Shown in pieces: positions 6,994 through 8,767 of a stretch of DNA of 8,767 nt. The stretch is from NCBI GenBank assembly GCA_007126415.1, contig SLBH01000054.1, forward strand, positions 1 through 8,767, given 5' to 3'. Made by a program: the position numbers and the translations under genes. Each line of letters starts with the position of its first letter. Position 1 is the stretch's first letter. Source of the stretch: Spirochaetales bacterium. Its GTDB lineage: Bacteria; Spirochaetota; Spirochaetia; DSM-27196; SLAA01. A model generated the notes under the pieces. That model was not told the origin of the DNA. It worked only from the letters and a program-made list of their open reading frames with translations, and ran no database searches.

Positions 6994-7405
6994 CGACCCG
7001 CGACCCCATCCGCCGGTTCGAACCGGGCGCTGCACCGCTATGGTTGCGGAGCGCCTTGCTCAGCGCCGATACCACCCGCTCCGGCCGAAACGGCTTCACC
7101 ACAAAGTCTAGAGCGCCGAGCCGAACGGCGCGTAGGATCATTTCTTGCTCACCGAGCGAGCTACACATCACGACACGAGCGCGGGGGTTAATCTCGATGA
7201 TCTTCCGTAGCGCAGTGAGTCCGTCCATCACCGGCATGGTGATATCGAGAAGCACGAGGTCGGGCTCGAAGCGCCGGTAAGAGCTCACGCCCTCGCTACC
7301 GTCGGCAGCCTCAGCGACAACCGTGAAGCCTGCTTCGGTTAGCACCTCGCGCAGCAGCTTGCGCATAAACGGTAAATCATCGATTATCAAGACCCGTGCT
7401 GACAT
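6986..7405 (-). CDS. Single-domain CheY-like response regulator
   Basis: A 139-residue stand-alone receiver domain with no DNA-binding or enzymatic output domain. Acidic pocket residues are Asp9/Asp10 (VLIIDD), the phospho-acceptor is Asp54 (LLDITMP), the switch Ser is 82 or 83 (VMCSS), the aromatic switch position is Phe101, and the conserved Lys is 104 (VVKPF). The pattern (PFMRKLL, VAEAADG, DITMPVMDGLTALRKI, VMCSSLGEQEMI, GALDFVVKPF) follows the B. subtilis/Thermotoga CheY type rather than the E. coli type. By family it would bind a partner such as the flagellar switch or another output protein after phosphorylation. No kinase or chemotaxis gene lies in the window, so it could be an orphan regulator rather than the chemotaxis CheY. 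A Gly/Ser/Arg-rich tail (about 121-139) extends past the domain. AAGGA sits 6 bases before ATG 7405. It follows prfB by 35 bases. Confidence 0.9.
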   Translation of the reverse strand: MSARVLIIDDLPFMRKLLREVLTEAGFTVVAEAADGSEGVSSYRRFEPDLVLLDITMPVMDGLTALRKIIEINPRARVVMCSSLGEQEMILRAVRLGALDFVVKPFRPERVVSALSKALRNHSGAAPGSNRRMGSRVDG

Positions 7406-7440
7406 CGGCTTCCTTTCTCGGCGTTGGTGACAGCCCGGCG

Positions 7441-8560
7441 CTACGAAGACGCGCTCGGCGACTCAGCGGTGATGCCCGCGTGCAGATAAGCCTCGATGAA
7501 CCCGTCGATATCGCCGTCCATAACGGCTTGAATGTTGCCGGTCTCATGCTTTGTGCGATGATCCTTTACCATCGTGTAGGGTTGAAAAACGTACGAGCGG
7601 ATCTGATTCCCCCAGCCGATCTCTTTCTTCTCGAGAGCGGTCTTCTCCTGCTCACGCTCGCGTTCGGCTCGATAGTACTCGTACAGGCGCGAGCGCAGGA
7701 TCTTCATCGCCATGTCGCGGTTCTTGTGTTGGCTTCGCTCGTTCTGACACTGTACCACGATACCGCTTTCGAAATGCGTTATCCGGACTGCGGAGTCGGT
7801 TTTGTTGACGTGCTGTCCACCGGCGCCGCTCGCTCGGTAGGTGTCTACCCGGATGTCGTCGGGCTTGACCTCAACCTCTATATCGTCGGTGATAACCGGC
7901 GACACATAGACCGAGGCAAACGAGGTGTGCCTGCGCCCTCCCGAGTCAAACGGAGAGATTCGCACCAATCTATGTATGCCGCTCTCGGCTCGTAGATAGC
8001 CGAACGCGAGCTCTCCCGAGACCTCCACAGTTACCGACTTGATGCCGCCCTCGCTCTCCTGCAGGTCCAGTGTTCGCGTCTTGTATCCGACCGATTCACA
8101 CCATCGCAGGTACATCCGCAGCAGCATGTTTGCCCAGTCGCAGGCTTCGGTACCACCTGCTCCGGCGTGCACCGTCAAATAGGCGTCGGCGTAATCTATC
8201 TCGTCCTGGAACAGCTCACGGAGCTGCAGCTCCCCGAGTGTCTTTCGGGCCTCGCTGAGCCCCTGCTCCACCTCGCCGGGAACCTCTTGATCGCCTTCCT
8301 CGATCCCGAGCTCCAGCAGTTCCTCGAGCTCTTCGATCTTGTGTAGGAGATTCTCCCACGGATCGAGCCGAGTTCGCAGCTGATTCAACCGCGTCATAGT
8401 GCGCTCGGCCGCGGCGCGATCGTCCCATAGCTTGGGGTCGCCGCTGAGCTGCTCTAACTCATGAATCTCTTGTTGCAGCTGTTCGGGGTCAAAGACGCCT
8501 CCAGGCGTCAAGGATTTCGGACTTCAGCGCCGCGATCGGTTCTCGTAATTCTTCCGCCAT
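7441..8560 (-). CDS. prfB: Peptide chain release factor 2, made by +1 programmed frameshift
   Basis: RF2 terminates translation at UGA and UAA. ATG 8560, preceded by GGAGG (8566-8570, 5-base spacing), opens a 23-codon frame ending in CTT followed by an in-frame TGA (8491-8489). The rest of the protein is in the +1 frame, read as CTT-GAC-CCC after skipping one T. The joined product is 372 residues, close to E. coli RF2 (365). The codon-recognition tripeptide is SPF at 202-204, which marks RF2 rather than RF1 (PxT). The catalytic loop SGAGGQHVN has GGQ at 247-249, almost the same positions as in E. coli. Residues up to about 105 form the helical N-terminal domain. A TTG at 8511 could start the downstream frame without a shift, but it lacks the canonical start context. 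The annotation should be a joined CDS (8560..8492, 8490..7441). It is the first gene of the cluster. Confidence 0.96.
8488..8502 (-). promoter_or_regulatory. prfB autoregulatory +1 frameshift site
   Basis: Minus strand GGAGG-CGT-CTT-TGA-C. A strong internal Shine-Dalgarno (GGAGG, 8502-8498) lies three bases before the slippery CTT, followed by the in-frame UGA and a C, a poor termination context. This is the same layout as the E. coli AGGGGGTATCTTTGAC site. When RF2 is scarce the ribosome pauses at UGA, the SD pulls the P-site tRNA forward one base, and full-length RF2 is made. The mechanism is established for the family; the sequence match is direct. Confidence 0.96.
8494..8509 (-). repeat. 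16-base inverted repeat enclosing the frameshift Shine-Dalgarno
   Basis: Minus strand GACGCCTGGAGGCGTC: 7-base arms GACGCCT and AGGCGTC are perfectly complementary around a GG centre. In RNA this is realistically a six-pair stem with a TGGA loop. The 3' arm covers most of the internal SD and ends at the first base of the slippery CTT codon. Arms and position are seen directly; any effect on frameshifting is inferred. Confidence 0.75.
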
Positions 8561-8565
8561 GCGGG

Positions 8566-8570
8566 CCTCC
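8566..8570 (-). promoter_or_regulatory. prfB ribosome binding site
   Basis: A perfect GGAGG lies 5 bases upstream of ATG 8560. It decides the start of prfB: translation begins in the short upstream frame and therefore depends on the frameshift, not on the TTG at 8511. Confidence 0.9.
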
Positions 8571-8578
8571 AAATGAGA

Positions 8579-8601
8579 ATATACTTTGAGCGTTAGTATA
8601 T
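8579..8601. repeat. Dyad ATATACT-N9-AGTATAT over the prfB -10 and start region
   Basis: Plus strand ATATACT (8579-8585), spacer TTGAGCGTT, AGTATAT (8595-8601). The two 7-base arms are perfectly complementary. One arm contains the candidate -10 box of prfB and the other lies at or just past the expected transcription start. The 23-base size and placement fit a repressor operator, but A/T-rich arms at a -10 can arise by chance. No matching regulator is present in the window. Confidence 0.5.
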
Positions 8602-8623
8602 GCGTTTCGAGCGAGGATTTCTA
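8595..8623 (-). promoter_or_regulatory. Candidate sigma-70-type promoter for prfB and the downstream cluster
   Basis: On the minus strand, TAGAAA (-35, 8623-8618) and TATACT (-10, 8600-8595) are separated by exactly 17 bases. The -35 matches four of six consensus bases and the -10 five of six. An A/G-rich stretch just upstream (minus strand, about 8646-8626) could act as an UP element. Transcription would begin near 8588, leaving a leader of about 28 bases before ATG 8560. It is placed to drive the whole prfB-to-lolE cluster. Predicted by eye only. Confidence 0.6.
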
Positions 8624-8633
8624 CCGCTCTCTT

Positions 8634-8661
8634 TTGCTCTTTTTTGGCTGTAAGGCATAAT
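8634..8661 (+). promoter_or_regulatory. Candidate promoter for the divergent plus-strand gene
   Basis: Plus strand TTGCTC (8634-8639) as -35 and CATAAT (8656-8661) as -10, 16 bases apart. TAATAT at 8658-8663 with 18-base spacing is an alternative. Transcription would begin near 8668, about 57 bases before ATG 8725. It sits back to back with the prfB promoter, and its -35 lies in the pyrimidine-rich tract that forms the A/G-rich side of the other promoter. Confidence 0.45.
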
Positions 8662-8665
8662 ATGG

Positions 8666-8679
8666 CTCCGTCGCCGGAG
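8666..8679 (+). other. Small hairpin at the 5' end of the divergent gene's leader
   Basis: CTCCG-TCGC-CGGAG forms a perfect five-pair G+C-rich stem with a four-base loop, starting almost at the predicted transcription start of the divergent gene. A stem here could protect the 5' end of the mRNA. No run of T follows, so it is not an intrinsic terminator. Confidence 0.4.
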
Positions 8680-8724
8680 ACACGCTGTAGACAACTCGCA
8701 ACCACACCGATATATAGTGATGTG

Positions 8725-8767
8725 ATGAAGTTTCGTAACGTGATTGCGTTTGTCGTGGCGCTCGGAT
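8725..8767 (+). CDS. Partial CDS, divergent gene starting with a signal-peptide-like sequence
   Basis: ATG 8725 opens a plus-strand frame of 14 codons, MKFRNVIAFVVALG, to the window edge. Two basic residues followed by a hydrophobic run are typical of the n- and h-regions of a secretion signal, so the product is probably exported. A GTG directly upstream (8722) is in frame and could be used instead. There is no clear Shine-Dalgarno. The gene is divergent from prfB and preceded by a plausible promoter (8634-8661). The fragment is too short to name a family. Confidence 0.5.
   Translation, partial: MKFRNVIAFVVALG

Noticed and set aside
7033..7035. GTG at 7035 as start of the PEGA protein
   Set aside because: It would place 14 residues before a standard signal peptide and lengthen the overlap with the receiver gene to 50 bases. 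ATG 6993 fits better.
8509..8511. TTG as the true start of RF2
   Set aside because: The upstream ATG has a perfect SD, the in-frame TGA sits in a canonical CTTTGAC shift site, and the joined length and motif positions match RF2.
8609..8645. Plus-strand hairpin GAGCG...CGCTC followed by a T-rich tract, resembling a terminator
   Set aside because: Only a five-pair stem with an 11-base loop, no plus-strand gene upstream, and the T-tract overlaps the two promoter candidates, which explains it better.

Overview
The window is G+C-rich bacterial chromosome carrying one long co-directional gene cluster on the minus strand, read from right to left: prfB (RF2) - cheY-like receiver - exported PEGA-domain protein - ftsY - exported YD-repeat-like protein - lolC-type permease - lolD - lolE-type permease. 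Partial genes lie at both edges. The grouping of prfB, ftsY and lolCDE, with family-restricted exported proteins between them, is what I would expect from a spirochaete (Spirochaeta/Treponema-like). I recall similar gene order in Treponema and Borrelia. This lineage call rests on remembered gene order and protein style, not on a search.

Layout. At 1-91 (minus) is the start of a truncated gene encoding a CxxC-containing protein. At 182-3547 are the two Lol permeases flanking the LolD ATPase, which release lipoproteins from the inner membrane. At 3540-4646 is an unrecognised secreted or anchored Arg/Glu-rich protein with YD-like repeats. At 4643-5518 is ftsY, the SRP receptor. At 5539-6993 is a secreted or anchored protein with an N-terminal TolB/FlgO-like region, two PEGA-like repeats and a C-terminal pair of membrane segments. 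At 6986-7405 is a single-domain response regulator of the B. subtilis/Thermotoga CheY type. At 7441-8560 is prfB, whose product needs a +1 programmed frameshift at CTT-TGA-C. The 8571-8724 intergenic region holds back-to-back promoter candidates, and a divergent plus-strand gene beginning with a signal-peptide-like sequence runs off the right edge at 8725.

How it fits together. Five of the seven junctions in the cluster overlap: two ATGA 4-base overlaps and three 8-base overlaps. The other two gaps are 20 and 35 bases, so one transcript with translational coupling is likely, probably starting at a promoter near 8595-8623. The content links translation termination, membrane targeting (FtsY), lipoprotein release (LolCDE) and two uncharacterised envelope proteins.

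No CRISPR array, transposon, tRNA, rRNA or convincing intrinsic terminator was seen. Most of the window is a conserved housekeeping cluster. The points most worth a second look are the self-complementary sequence around the prfB frameshift Shine-Dalgarno, the dyad over the prfB promoter, and the two uncharacterised exported proteins.
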